A DNA stretch of 59,898 nucleotides from a bacterium (GTDB taxonomy: Bacteria; Bacteroidota; Bacteroidia; NS11-12g; UBA9320), in assembly GCA_018223105.1 (NCBI GenBank), contig JAAEYY010000002.1, forward strand, positions 75,893 to 135,790, written 5' to 3'. Positions 25,898 through 35,037 of this stretch are shown here, piece by piece (positions within the stretch are counted from its first letter, which is position 1; the number at the start of each line of letters is the position of its first letter). The translations under genes were made by a program, and so were the position numbers. The notes below the pieces were generated by a model. It had not been told where the DNA came from and ran no database searches. It worked only from the letters and a program-made list of their open reading frames with translations.

Positions 25898-27082
25898 ATG
25901 GGAAATAACAAGGTTTATATTGTGGCTGCTGTTAGAACTCCAATGGGAAGTTTTAATGGAGCCCTCAGTTCAATACCGGCTCCTCGTCTTGGAGCGGTAG
26001 CTATAAAAGGAGCATTAGAAAAAGCAGGAGTTCCTGCTTCAGAAGTAAATGAAGTTTATTTTGGAAATGTGCTTCAAGCAGGATTAGGTCAGGCACCTGC
26101 AAGACAGGCTGCGATTTTTGCAGGTTTGTCTGAAGAAGTACCCTGTACAACAGTAAATAAAGTGTGTGCATCAGGAATGAAATCTGTGGCTCTTGGCGCC
26201 ATGTCTATCATGATGGGACATAACGATGTGGTGGTAACCGGTGGTATGGAGAATATGAGCCAGGTTCCACACTATCTTCCGGGCTCAAGAAACGGCTATA
26301 AGTATGGCAATTTCACAGCAATCGACGGTTTGGCATACGATGGACTCAGAGATGTTTATAATGAGTACATGATGGGTAATGCTGCGGATAAAACAGCAAA
26401 AGATTATAAAATTTCGCGAGAGGATCAGGATGAGTTTGCCATTAACTCTTATAAAAGAGCTGCATCGGCATGGGAGAGCGGCAAGTTTTCTGAGGAAATC
26501 ATTCCGGTTGAGATTCCTCAAAGAAAAGGAGATCCGATTGTGATGAGAGAAGATGAAGAATACAAAAATGTCCGATTCGATAAGATCCCTCAATTAAGAC
26601 CTGTTTTTGCAAAAGATGGAACTGTTACTGCTGCAAATGCAAGTACTATTAATGATGGAGCGGCATGCATCTTACTTGTTAGCGAAAAGAAAGTTAAGGA
26701 ACTAGGTTTGAAACCTATAGCTAGAGTGGTATCATTTGCTGACGCAGCTCATCAGCCTGAATACTTCACTACTGCACCTGCTAAAGCAATTCCAATTGCA
26801 TTGGAACGAGCAGGATGTTCACTGTCTGATATAGATTACTTCGAACTCAATGAAGCTTTTTCAGTGGTAGGCTTGGTGAATAATCAAATCTTAAAACTCG
26901 ATCCAGAAAAAGTGAATGTGAATGGTGGAGCAGTGGCTCTTGGACATCCACTTGGAGCTTCCGGTGCTCGTATTTTGGTAACGCTAATCAATGTGCTAGG
27001 TCAGAACCAAGCAACAATGGGAGCAGCAGGAATTTGTAATGGTGGCGGTGGCGCAAGTGCCATGGTTATCGAAAAACTTTAA
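25898..27082 (+). CDS. acetyl-CoA C-acetyltransferase (thiolase)
   Basis: 394 aa, the usual length for a biosynthetic-type thiolase. Catalytic residues are visible: nucleophile Cys90 in NKVCASGMKS, His350 in ALGHPLGASGARI and Cys380 in GICNGGGGAS. It condenses two acetyl-CoA to acetoacetyl-CoA or works in reverse, in the cytosol. A functional partner may be the 3-hydroxybutyryl-CoA dehydrogenase at 12.35 kb. Confidence 0.94.
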   Translation: MGNNKVYIVAAVRTPMGSFNGALSSIPAPRLGAVAIKGALEKAGVPASEVNEVYFGNVLQAGLGQAPARQAAIFAGLSEEVPCTTVNKVCASGMKSVALGAMSIMMGHNDVVVTGGMENMSQVPHYLPGSRNGYKYGNFTAIDGLAYDGLRDVYNEYMMGNAADKTAKDYKISREDQDEFAINSYKRAASAWESGKFSEEIIPVEIPQRKGDPIVMREDEEYKNVRFDKIPQLRPVFAKDGTVTAANASTINDGAACILLVSEKKVKELGLKPIARVVSFADAAHQPEYFTTAPAKAIPIALERAGCSLSDIDYFELNEAFSVVGLVNNQILKLDPEKVNVNGGAVALGHPLGASGARILVTLINVLGQNQATMGAAGICNGGGGASAMVIEKL

Positions 27083-27135
27083 TTGTTTATCCTTTGATAT
27101 ACAATACACCAACAAAGAGAGGAGTTAATAGCTTA

Positions 27136-27999
27136 GTGAAAGCACATCTGACTCTATTACTACTACTTCTCTCTTTGGCTGGTTTTTCACAGAGATCTAA
27201 ACAGATTGATTCTGTTAACTACGACTCTATTCGGAACTTTGAGTATAGACTCGAGACTCTTAGTTATAATATCATCAACAGTGAAGATATTACAGAGCGA
27301 ATTACAAGTTGCTATTACTTCGTTCAAACTTTGAAGCAAGCGCTACAAGTTCCGCAATCATTTAATTATAATTTCACAAGTCTCAAGACCGTATCTGTGC
27401 TTCGGCCGGATGATAACAAGTTTAGGGTCTTTACTTGGAATCTCTTACTCGACAGTGGAAAGTATATGTATTTTGGCGCTATTCAGATGAACAACCTTGA
27501 CAGTCTAGTGCTGTTTGGCTTGTACGATAGCTCGGAGTACAACAAGGATCCTTATTACTCAGAGGTAGATAATCACCATTGGATGGGAGCATTGTACTAT
27601 CAGATGCATCACTATCGCCATAAAAGGCAAGATTATTACCTCATGTTTGGCTGGGATGGCCAAGATTCCAAAACCAATAGAAAGATTATTGATGTCTTAT
27701 GGTTTAACGAAGAAGGTATGCCCATGTTCGGAAAGGAAATTTTTGATATTGGTGGTGATTTGCAAAACAGAGTAATTTGGGATTTTGCAGACAACACTGC
27801 CATGCTATGTAGGTACGATAAGAATGAAAAGAAAATCGTGTTTGCGAACCTGGTGCCGATAAACCCGGCTTATGAAGGTCGATATGAAACCTATGTTCCC
27901 GATGGTTCTTACGATTATCTCGTATTTCAGAGAGGCGTTTGGGTGCGTGAGGAAGGTCTATTCAATGACCGAATGAAAAATTCCAACGATTTAAGGTAG
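27136..27999 (+). CDS. conserved secreted protein of unknown function
   Basis: About 287 aa from GTG 27136, which puts a clean signal peptide (KAHLTLLLLLLSLAGFSQ) at the N-terminus. The open frame reaches a TTG at 27094, adding 14 residues. The mature part is rich in Tyr/Trp and has long strand-like segments (FRVFTWNLLLDSGKYMYFGAIQ, YYLMFGWDGQDSKTNRKIIDVLWF) but no motif I can name. It is probably periplasmic. The gene is convergent with trmH and overlaps its 3' end by 9 nt. I believe this gene often neighbours trmH and tamL in Flavobacteriia. Confidence 0.65.
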   Translation: MKAHLTLLLLLLSLAGFSQRSKQIDSVNYDSIRNFEYRLETLSYNIINSEDITERITSCYYFVQTLKQALQVPQSFNYNFTSLKTVSVLRPDDNKFRVFTWNLLLDSGKYMYFGAIQMNNLDSLVLFGLYDSSEYNKDPYYSEVDNHHWMGALYYQMHHYRHKRQDYYLMFGWDGQDSKTNRKIIDVLWFNEEGMPMFGKEIFDIGGDLQNRVIWDFADNTAMLCRYDKNEKKIVFANLVPINPAYEGRYETYVPDGSYDYLVFQRGVWVREEGLFNDRMKNSNDLR

Positions 28000-28707
28000 C
28001 AGTCTTTCGCAACAGATTGCCGTGGCAACTGCTGCATTAAGGCTCTCTGTCTTCTGTCCACCGGGTATAGTAATCGGGGTATGTCTCACAGATTGCAGTA
28101 AATCTTGGGAGATACCGTCAGCTTCATTTCCTATTAAGATCACACCTCCACTTTGCTTTGGCAGACTTCTAATATTTTGTCCATCGAGTACAGCAGCAAA
28201 AACGTTTTTATTTTTCAAATAGTAATAAAGGTTTTGGTATTCTACGGCAACTCTAAGGAAAGATCCCATACTAGCCTGAATTACCTTCGAATTATAGAGA
28301 TCAACTGAACCTTCACCACATATTACGGTTCGAATTCCGTACCAATCTGCAATGCGCAAGATAGTGCCTAAGTTGCCGGGGTCGGTAATAGCATCTAATG
28401 CCAGAGTCCACTCGCTGTTTTCCACTTCCGGACGATGAATTTTTGCGACCACAATAATTCCTTGAGTCGTTTTCAATGTGCTAATTTTATCAAATTCAAT
28501 CTCCTCGATAAACTCGATTCTATCTAATTGTATATCATGTTCTTGCGGATCAAAATCTTTTCTGCATAGTATTGCATCCACAGGCCATTTACTGTTGAGT
28601 AATTCCTTGCAGGATTTTATGCCTTCGACGAGAAATAGACCATATTTTTGTCTGAATTTCTTAGAATGCAGTTGTTGGTACTGTTTTAGCTTTGATTTAC
28701 TTAACAC
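27991..28707 (-). CDS. TrmH-family (SpoU/SPOUT) RNA 2'-O-methyltransferase
   Basis: 238 aa. N-terminal substrate-binding part (KKFRQKYGLFLVEGIKSCKELL) followed by the knotted SPOUT domain with its three motifs: DAITDPGNLGTILRIADW (motif 1), LIGNEADGIS (motif 2) and ITIPGGQKTESLNAAVATAI (motif 3, AdoMet-binding knot). It would methylate a ribose in tRNA or rRNA; the target nucleotide cannot be read from sequence. Its promoter lies inside the coding start of the divergent tamL gene. Confidence 0.9.
   Translation of the reverse strand: MLSKSKLKQYQQLHSKKFRQKYGLFLVEGIKSCKELLNSKWPVDAILCRKDFDPQEHDIQLDRIEFIEEIEFDKISTLKTTQGIIVVAKIHRPEVENSEWTLALDAITDPGNLGTILRIADWYGIRTVICGEGSVDLYNSKVIQASMGSFLRVAVEYQNLYYYLKNKNVFAAVLDGQNIRSLPKQSGGVILIGNEADGISQDLLQSVRHTPITIPGGQKTESLNAAVATAICCERLLP
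28687..28694 (+). promoter_or_regulatory. -7 box of tamL promoter, inside trmH coding sequence
   Basis: TAGCTTTG, exact match, within the first codons of trmH on the opposite strand. Its position, 22 nt before TTG 28717, supports that start codon for tamL. Confidence 0.55.
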
Positions 28708-28716
28708 ATTGATTCA

Positions 28717-31023
28717 TTGATTGGTGCAAATCTAAAATATTGTAGTCTTATCCTCATTGTATGTTTGGGGACAGCTTGTAATATAACAAGGTTAGTGCCT
28801 GAAGATGAGAAGCTGCTGGTCAAAAATAAGATTGAGCACAGTGATAAGAGCAATGTTGACCTCTCAGATGAGTCAGATTATCTTCGTCAAAGACCAAATA
28901 GGAAATTATTTGGCTTCATTCGTTTCCACCTATGGGCCTATCAATCCGGAGCAAAAGGAGTGAGCATTGGCCAGGATACCGGAAGGATACGAAAATTCCT
29001 GATCAACATTGGAGAACCACCTGTTGTGCTCGACACGTCGAAAGCAAGATTAAGTGCTGAAAAGTTATCGGATTACTATTACAGCAAAGGTTATTTAAAC
29101 AACTCGGTTACTTATGAGGTGAAAACAAGACCGATACTAAAGAAAAGGGCCAAAGTTACTTATCATGTTGAACTGAATGATTTCCATAGAATAGCCAATG
29201 TTGAGTACCTGGCTACCTCCAAAAAAATGGATGAGCTGCTCATGGATTATGTGTCCAAATCGAAACTAGTTCCCGGGCAAAGACTCGATTTTGATAATAT
29301 AACAGCCGAACGAAATCGGCTAACTCAGCTTATGAAGGACAATGGGTTTTATTATTTTAATAATTCCTATATCGACTTTAAAGTTGATACTACTCAAACC
29401 AGCGGTTATGCCTTTATTCGGGTTTATATCCGTAACGATAGAAATCTTGAGGTTCACAAGCAGCAGACCATTAACAAAGTATCTGTTTATGTAGACCAAT
29501 ATGGCAGTACCGACACCTTTCAGCACGACAGCCTGATTATTTATGAGAGTAATTATCTTATAAACCCCGAAGTCTTGTCGAGAAACATCCACTTCCGACC
29601 CAATGAGGTTTATAGTAGCTCGGCAGTGCAAAGGACCTACGCAGATTTATTAGGTATAGGATTGTTCAGGTTTGTTACTATTCGATTTGTACCGGTAGGT
29701 GGAGATACCTCTACATTACTTAATGCGGAAATTGTATTGCAAACGAATAGTCGACACGATTTTATATGGGAACCTCAAGCTATCACAACCGAGCAAGGTG
29801 GAGGTATTGCAGTTGCAAGAGAACGAAACTTTGGTTTGGGAAATAACATTACGCTTAAAAACCGAAATGTCTTTGGTAATGGAGAGTCGTTTAACTTAAA
29901 TACCGGAACAGCGCTTGAAACTCAATTCAAAAAGGATCAAAACCGCTTTTTTACAAACTTCCGGCAAAGTGTATCCATGGAGTTTATCATACCAAACTTA
30001 GTCTTTATTGATGAAGACAAAAGGTTTAAAGACTTTACTCAAAAAAATACCAAATTCAATGCTTCATATTTGTTCGATCGGAATGTAAACTTCACTAGGC
30101 ATGTATTCCCATTTAATTATGTTTATTCATTTCAATATAACAGGAAGTCATATTCAATTACACCCTATAGAATAAGTTACAACAGGGCCGCAGTAGAGCA
30201 ATCCTTTATTGATGGTTTGAGTCCGGAAGCTAAATCTTACATCAATCAACTGCTTACAGACAACCTCATTACCGGGAGTATTTTAAGTATGTATTGGAGT
30301 ACCAGATATAAGAATAATCGAAGGTATTGGAATATTAGAACTAACCCATTTGAAACTTCGGGTAATCTTTTCTCCTTGTACTATAACGTCTTTACTAATC
30401 AGCGGCAAATCAACCGTCAGATTTTAGGGGTGAAATATTCACAATATTATAGGGCTGATATAGATCTGACCTATCACTATATCATAGACCAAAACAATGC
30501 ATTAGTCTATAGGTACTACGCAGGTTTTGGTTTGCCATATGGGAATACCCGTTTTTTACCATTTGAACGTCGATTTTTTGTTGGTGGAGGAAACAGCATA
30601 AGAGCTTGGAGACCCCGAACAATAGGTCCCGGAGGATTTACAGATGACCAAAATCAAATCTCAATTGATAAAACAGGTGAAATTATGCTTCAGGCTAATG
30701 TTGAATATCGTTTTGATATTGTGGATGAACGCCTATATGGCGCTTGGTTTGTAGATGGAGGAAACATATGGAACTTCAGAGAGGACCCCAATTTGCCCGA
30801 TGCAGAGTTTAAGTTGGATCGTTTTTATCAAGAGATTGCGATCAATTCAGGAATCGGACTTCGTTTCGACTTTACCTACCTTATTTTTCGAGTGGATTGG
30901 GGGGTAGCCATGCGCGATCCTACATATCCTTTAGGAGAACGATGGGTAATTCTAGATTTTCCTTCAAATCAATGGATAACTTCCAATTCTGCCCTTAATA
31001 TTGCAGTAGGATATCCATTCTAA
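28717..31023 (+). CDS. tamL: TamL-like Omp85 lipoprotein (TamA/BamA family outer membrane protein)
   Basis: 768 aa starting at TTG 28717. Lipoprotein signal with Cys21 (CLGTACNITRLVPEDE), POTRA-like periplasmic region (about 30-330), then a 16-strand Omp85 barrel. Signature regions: RRFFVGGGNSIRAWRPRTIGPGG (the VRGF/Y-type loop), AWFVDGGNIWNF, GIGLRFDFTYLIFRVDWGVAMRDP, and the C-terminal NIAVGYPF. In Bacteroidota the TamA homologue is a lipoprotein named TamL, which pairs with TamB in outer-membrane assembly. It heads an apparent operon with the M48 lipoprotein (7-nt gap) and lysA. Confidence 0.85.
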   Translation: MIGANLKYCSLILIVCLGTACNITRLVPEDEKLLVKNKIEHSDKSNVDLSDESDYLRQRPNRKLFGFIRFHLWAYQSGAKGVSIGQDTGRIRKFLINIGEPPVVLDTSKARLSAEKLSDYYYSKGYLNNSVTYEVKTRPILKKRAKVTYHVELNDFHRIANVEYLATSKKMDELLMDYVSKSKLVPGQRLDFDNITAERNRLTQLMKDNGFYYFNNSYIDFKVDTTQTSGYAFIRVYIRNDRNLEVHKQQTINKVSVYVDQYGSTDTFQHDSLIIYESNYLINPEVLSRNIHFRPNEVYSSSAVQRTYADLLGIGLFRFVTIRFVPVGGDTSTLLNAEIVLQTNSRHDFIWEPQAITTEQGGGIAVARERNFGLGNNITLKNRNVFGNGESFNLNTGTALETQFKKDQNRFFTNFRQSVSMEFIIPNLVFIDEDKRFKDFTQKNTKFNASYLFDRNVNFTRHVFPFNYVYSFQYNRKSYSITPYRISYNRAAVEQSFIDGLSPEAKSYINQLLTDNLITGSILSMYWSTRYKNNRRYWNIRTNPFETSGNLFSLYYNVFTNQRQINRQILGVKYSQYYRADIDLTYHYIIDQNNALVYRYYAGFGLPYGNTRFLPFERRFFVGGGNSIRAWRPRTIGPGGFTDDQNQISIDKTGEIMLQANVEYRFDIVDERLYGAWFVDGGNIWNFREDPNLPDAEFKLDRFYQEIAINSGIGLRFDFTYLIFRVDWGVAMRDPTYPLGERWVILDFPSNQWITSNSALNIAVGYPF
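28727..28734 (-). promoter_or_regulatory. -7 box of trmH promoter, inside tamL coding sequence
   Basis: Minus-strand TAGATTTG, exact match, lying within the first codons of tamL, 19 nt before the trmH ATG. Confidence 0.55.
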
Positions 31024-31030
31024 AATTTTC

Positions 31031-31846
31031 ATGAAATTAACAAGCCTAAAGAGCGTTTTGGCAATCATTCTTATTTCCCTCGTTTTTACTTCTGCCTGTA
31101 AAAAGAAGGAGGATAAACCTGGAAAAGGTCTCAACTTTTTTAGTTTAGAAGATGATCGTGAGCTCGGTAAGCAAGTGGCTGCTGAGATTGAATCAGACAG
31201 TTCGGAATATGATATACTTGACAGTGCAAGTAATGTTGCAGCTTATGGCCATATCTACAGAATAAGAGATTCGATTTTAAACAGTGGTGAAGTAATACAT
31301 AAAGACGATTTTATCTGGAGAATTCGAATTATTGAGAATGACTCTGTTCTCAATGCTTTTTGCACTCCCGGTGGATATATCTATGTTTTCACAGGCTTGA
31401 TAAAGTTCCTTGATGCTGAATATGAACTTGCAGGTGTTATGGCTCATGAAATTGCTCATGCGGATGAAAGACATTCTACTGAAGCTATGACCAAAGCCTA
31501 TGGGATTGAGGTTATTTTCGGTATCCTTTTAGGAACAGATCAAGGTGCTATAGCAGAAGTGGCTAAAGGCTTAATTAACTTAAGCTATAGCCGTGATAAT
31601 GAGTCTGAAGCAGATATGAGATCGGTGGAGTATCTTTACCCAACGGCATATGACGCCAGAGGAGCCGCAAAGTTTTTTGAAAAGATGCTGGCCTTAGGTG
31701 CAAATGGAGGTCCTCAGTTTTTAAGTACACATCCAAATCCTGAGAATCGAGTGGAAGCAATTAATGCTCACTGGGAGGCTCTTGGAGGAAAAGTAGGTGA
31801 AACGTACGAAGCACGCTATCAGCAGTTTAAAAATACATTACCATAA
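31031..31846 (+). CDS. M48 family metalloprotease lipoprotein (BepA-like)
   Basis: 271 aa. Lipobox TSAC with Cys23. Zn-protease site HEIAH at 139-143, with the third ligand in NESEADMRSVEY downstream. The C-terminal SxHPNPENRVEAI stretch is typical of the family (STHPNPENRVEA). M48 lipoproteins such as BepA survey outer-membrane proteins in the periplasm. Lying directly behind an Omp85 gene supports a role in barrel quality control. Confidence 0.9.
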   Translation: MKLTSLKSVLAIILISLVFTSACKKKEDKPGKGLNFFSLEDDRELGKQVAAEIESDSSEYDILDSASNVAAYGHIYRIRDSILNSGEVIHKDDFIWRIRIIENDSVLNAFCTPGGYIYVFTGLIKFLDAEYELAGVMAHEIAHADERHSTEAMTKAYGIEVIFGILLGTDQGAIAEVAKGLINLSYSRDNESEADMRSVEYLYPTAYDARGAAKFFEKMLALGANGGPQFLSTHPNPENRVEAINAHWEALGGKVGETYEARYQQFKNTLP

Positions 31847-31859
31847 TTATATACTTAAT

Positions 31860-33107
31860 ATGAATCTACAAAAAGGAAGATACACCCTTGGAGGGGTAGA
31901 TCTTGAGTCCGTTGCGGAGCGCTTCGGATCGCCAGTTTATGTTTACGATGCTTCTCAAATTATTGCAAACTATAAGAAGCTTAAGGGAGCATTTAAAGGT
32001 GTAGATGTTAAGATTAAGTATGCTTGTAAAGCTTTAACCAATATCAACATTCTACGCTTACTTCGAGAGCAGGGTTCCGGATTAGATACGGTTTCTATTG
32101 AAGAGGCTAAAATTGGATTAAAAGCAGGTTTTGCTCCTGATGAAATATTATTCACTCCTAATTCTGTATCCTTTGAAGAAATAGAGGAGGCAACTGAGCT
32201 TGGCCTTGCCATAAACATAGACGAGCTAAATACTTTGGAGGCTTTTGGAGCTAAATACGGCAATAAAATTCCATGTTGTATTAGGCTTAATCCTCATATC
32301 ATGGCCGGTGGAAATACGCATATTTCAGTAGGTCACATCGATTCAAAATTTGGGATCTCAATTTATCAGCTTCCTCATATTCTCAGAATTGTAAAGCACT
32401 ATGACCTGAAGATTAATGGTCTTCATATGCATACCGGTAGCGATATTTTAGATGCTGAAGTATTCCTTAGAGGTGCTAATTTACTTTACAATGCTGCAAT
32501 GGAGTTTAAAGACCTCGAGTTTTTGGATTTTGGTTCAGGTTTTAAAGTGAAATACAAAGAAGGGGACGTTACTACCGATGTTGACGATATAGGTAAACAA
32601 ATTGCTAAGAGTTTTAAAGAATTCTGCAAAGAATATGGACGAGATCTTGAACTGTGGTTTGAGCCCGGAAAATACCTAGTAAGCGATGCCGGTTATCTGC
32701 TGGTTAAGGTGAATGTGGTAAAGCAAACTACTTCTACCGTGTTTGCGGGGGTAAATTCAGGTCAAAATCATCTTATTCGCCCCATGCTATATGATGCCTA
32801 TCATCACATTACAAACCTGAGTAATCCAAAAGGGAACAAAAGGATTTATTCTGTGGTAGGATACATCTGTGAGTCTGATACTTTGGGTTACGATAGAAAA
32901 TTGAATGAAGTTAGGGTAGGTGATATCCTGGCATTACATAATGCGGGAGCATACGGTTTTTCTATGACCTCAAATTACAATTCGAGATTACGCCCTGCAG
33001 AAGTGCTCATAAGAGACGGCGAGGCGCATTTAATCAGAAAGCGTGAAGTGCTGGAAGATTTATTGGCGAATCAAATTGATCTAAGTGCCGGTGCTAGTCA
33101 AGCGTAA
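31860..33107 (+). CDS. lysA: diaminopimelate decarboxylase
   Basis: 415 aa from ATG 31860; the open frame continues upstream into the protease gene, but this ATG gives the normal N-terminus. PLP-dependent alanine-racemase fold: PLP Lys57 in KYACKALTN, HMHTGSDI, FLDFGSGFKVKY, FEPGKYLVSDAG and the CESDTLGYDR active-site loop. It removes CO2 from meso-diaminopimelate to make lysine. The 13-nt gap to the M48 gene suggests co-transcription. The 3' end overlaps the convergent gene by 14 nt. Confidence 0.93.
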   Translation: MNLQKGRYTLGGVDLESVAERFGSPVYVYDASQIIANYKKLKGAFKGVDVKIKYACKALTNINILRLLREQGSGLDTVSIEEAKIGLKAGFAPDEILFTPNSVSFEEIEEATELGLAINIDELNTLEAFGAKYGNKIPCCIRLNPHIMAGGNTHISVGHIDSKFGISIYQLPHILRIVKHYDLKINGLHMHTGSDILDAEVFLRGANLLYNAAMEFKDLEFLDFGSGFKVKYKEGDVTTDVDDIGKQIAKSFKEFCKEYGRDLELWFEPGKYLVSDAGYLLVKVNVVKQTTSTVFAGVNSGQNHLIRPMLYDAYHHITNLSNPKGNKRIYSVVGYICESDTLGYDRKLNEVRVGDILALHNAGAYGFSMTSNYNSRLRPAEVLIRDGEAHLIRKREVLEDLLANQIDLSAGASQA

Positions 33108-33868
33108 AGCTGATTCTATCTAGCAACTGCCCATTTTGATATAATTCCAAAGAGTAATTACCTGATCTATATTCAGCCTCTTGGGTGTAGGTCAGGTTAA
33201 CTTTTTGCTCTTTCCCTGTGTAGTTTACCGTATGTTCCATACTGTAAAGTTCATCTGAATCTCGAAGGGTATTCAGGTTTTCGAGGAGTACAACTCCACC
33301 GGGACCAACAATTCGAACAATCAAGTCTTTTTCGCCGGGAGCAATTGCATTTGAAGGGAGCAAAGTGAAGTTTATTTTCAAGTTTTCAACCTTACTAGCC
33401 TTAAATGTAGGGATAAACTCATCTTTCTTTTCACGCTGTGGCGTAATAAATAAATCTGCAACTCTAAGAATTGCTAATCTTCCCATTCTGCTGTTAAGCG
33501 TATCATTAACTTCCAAAAGACTGTCGTTTTCAGATTGATAATAACTAACCTTCCCACTAAAGTTATCTGCTGCATCTTGAGCAATAGCATATACTTTCTT
33601 TAAGTCATCCAATTCACTTTCGTAATTCTTATTCTGCTGTTTTAATTTGTCAATCTCAGCCCGAGCTTTGGCAAGTGCAACAGAACCTGAACCTCCACCG
33701 GAATTGGCTTGAGCAATAAGCGAAGAAATTCTAGCCTTAGCCTTTTCGAGCTCTATAACGGTATAGGAATATATTAAGACCTAACGATAGTATAAAGAGA
33801 ATCATAAACAGAATAAGAGTCGTTTTTTTCTTCTCTTTTTCCGGTTGTTGCTCTTCAATTTCCTCCAT
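33094..33868 (-). pseudogene. single-pass membrane coiled-coil protein, frameshifted
   Basis: Two reading frames make up one plausible gene. Frame A starts at ATG 33868 (MEEIEEQQPEKEKKKTTLI), carries one membrane helix and stops at 33737. Frame B is open from just after a stop at 33781 and continues VIELEKAKARISSLI, a coiled coil, a short Gly/Ser linker, then the domain ending at 33094. The frames overlap between 33739 and 33781, and the distance is one base out of register. Dropping one base near 33765 would give LNIFLYVIELEKAK and restore about 258 residues. Either a real mutation, a sequencing error or a programmed +1 shift. Function unknown. Confidence 0.65.
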
Positions 33869-33980
33869 GCCGCGAATATCGTTCTAAAATGCATATTTCT
33901 TGTAAGGCTTGTTTAATTCCATCGTCTATGAAAATAGCACTCCTAAGATCAGGATGAGGATTAACGTGATTTTCAAACAT
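33855..33980 (-). CDS. possible 41-residue small protein upstream of the frameshifted gene
   Basis: An ORF from ATG 33980 reads MFENHVNPHPDLRSAIFIDD and on, ending SRHGGN, with its TGA 11 nt inside the next ORF on the same strand. Codon use looks protein-like and the overlap resembles translational coupling, but I recognise no family. A near-consensus minus-strand -7 box TACATTTC (33990-33983) is just upstream. Confidence 0.3.
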   Translation of the reverse strand: MFENHVNPHPDLRSAIFIDDGIKQALQEICILERYSRHGGN

Positions 33981-34032
33981 TTAGAAATGTAAATCACTAA
34001 ATATCCACTATAATGCGAGCAATAATTATCCT

Positions 34033-35037
34033 TTGAAATACCTAAAGAGGTTTACATATAAATTGTTGAGGTTCGAATTCTGGCCATGGTGGGCAATTTT
34101 CATTCCGGTACTTCCTATGTACTTCTACTCGGTATTGAGAACGCGTAAACTATTGTATTTCACTACGGTGAATCCCTCTATTCCCCTTGCCGGTTTTTTT
34201 GGTGAACACAAGGATGAAATATTGAATGTAATCTTATCGGAATATAAACCCAAAACAAGGTCTTACAAGCGGGGACAAGTAACACATGAAGCTATCCTCA
34301 AAGACTTTAGCTTTCCTCTCATCGCCAAGCCCAATGTGGGAGAGAGGGGCTATGAAGTTGTATTAATTAGGGATGATGAAGTTCTAAAAGAGTACATAAA
34401 AAAAGATTTTGATTTTATTGTCCAGGAGTTTATTGATGAACCCATTGAATTAGGAGTTTTATATCATCGTTTACCGAATAGTAAAACAGGGTATATTAGT
34501 TCGCTAACCTTAAAAGAGTATATGACGGTAAGGGGGGATGGCTCCTCCACGGTTTACGAATTACTATTAAAACATCCACGACATTTTCTATATGCCGAGA
34601 CTTTATCCGCAAGATTCCCGAAAAGAATGCATCTCATTCCCGAACGAGATTTGGAATACACCGTTCATCGTATTGGAAATCATTGCTTAGGAACTCAATT
34701 CATAGATATAGGGGAAAAGGTAACTCCTAACTTAGTTTCTACATTAGATAAGATTGCAGATGCCTATGAAGGTTTTCATTACGGCAGATTTGATCTTAAG
34801 GTAACTTCATACGATGCATTGAGCAAAGGGGAGGGCCTCAAAATATTTGAAATGAACGGAATAAGTTCAGAGCCGGGACATATGTATGATATGCCAACAG
34901 TTTTTCATGCTTATAAGACGCTGTACATTCACTGGAACTATATTCTAAGGATTAGCCTTCAGAACATAAAAAAAGGGGTCGAACCGACCCCCTTTACTAT
35001 ATTTTTCAAACAAGTTTATCGTCACTTCATTACATAA
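34033..35037 (+). CDS. ATP-grasp domain-containing protein
   Basis: 334 aa from TTG 34033; the next in-frame ATG would remove 28 residues including the FEFWPWW segment that I take to be part of the family. The N-terminal part is hydrophobic/aromatic; residues about 95-300 form an ATP-grasp fold (FPLIAKPNVGERGYEVVLI, DFIVQEFIDEPIELGVLY, GRFDLKVTSYDALS, KIFEMNGISSEPGHMYD with metal-binding Glu/Asn). It would ligate a carboxylate to an amine, alcohol or thiol using ATP; the substrate is unknown. A 7-codon ORF (ATG 34013) ends in a TGA that overlaps the TTG. Confidence 0.7.
   Translation: MKYLKRFTYKLLRFEFWPWWAIFIPVLPMYFYSVLRTRKLLYFTTVNPSIPLAGFFGEHKDEILNVILSEYKPKTRSYKRGQVTHEAILKDFSFPLIAKPNVGERGYEVVLIRDDEVLKEYIKKDFDFIVQEFIDEPIELGVLYHRLPNSKTGYISSLTLKEYMTVRGDGSSTVYELLLKHPRHFLYAETLSARFPKRMHLIPERDLEYTVHRIGNHCLGTQFIDIGEKVTPNLVSTLDKIADAYEGFHYGRFDLKVTSYDALSKGEGLKIFEMNGISSEPGHMYDMPTVFHAYKTLYIHWNYILRISLQNIKKGVEPTPFTIFFKQVYRHFIT
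34968..34993 (-). terminator. intrinsic terminator for the lysozyme-fold gene, inside ATP-grasp coding sequence
   Basis: On the minus strand a GGGGTCG/CGACCCC stem around GTT is followed by seven T. It lies within the last 25 codons of the plus-strand gene, about 30-55 nt past the stop of the convergent gene it serves. Confidence 0.75.
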
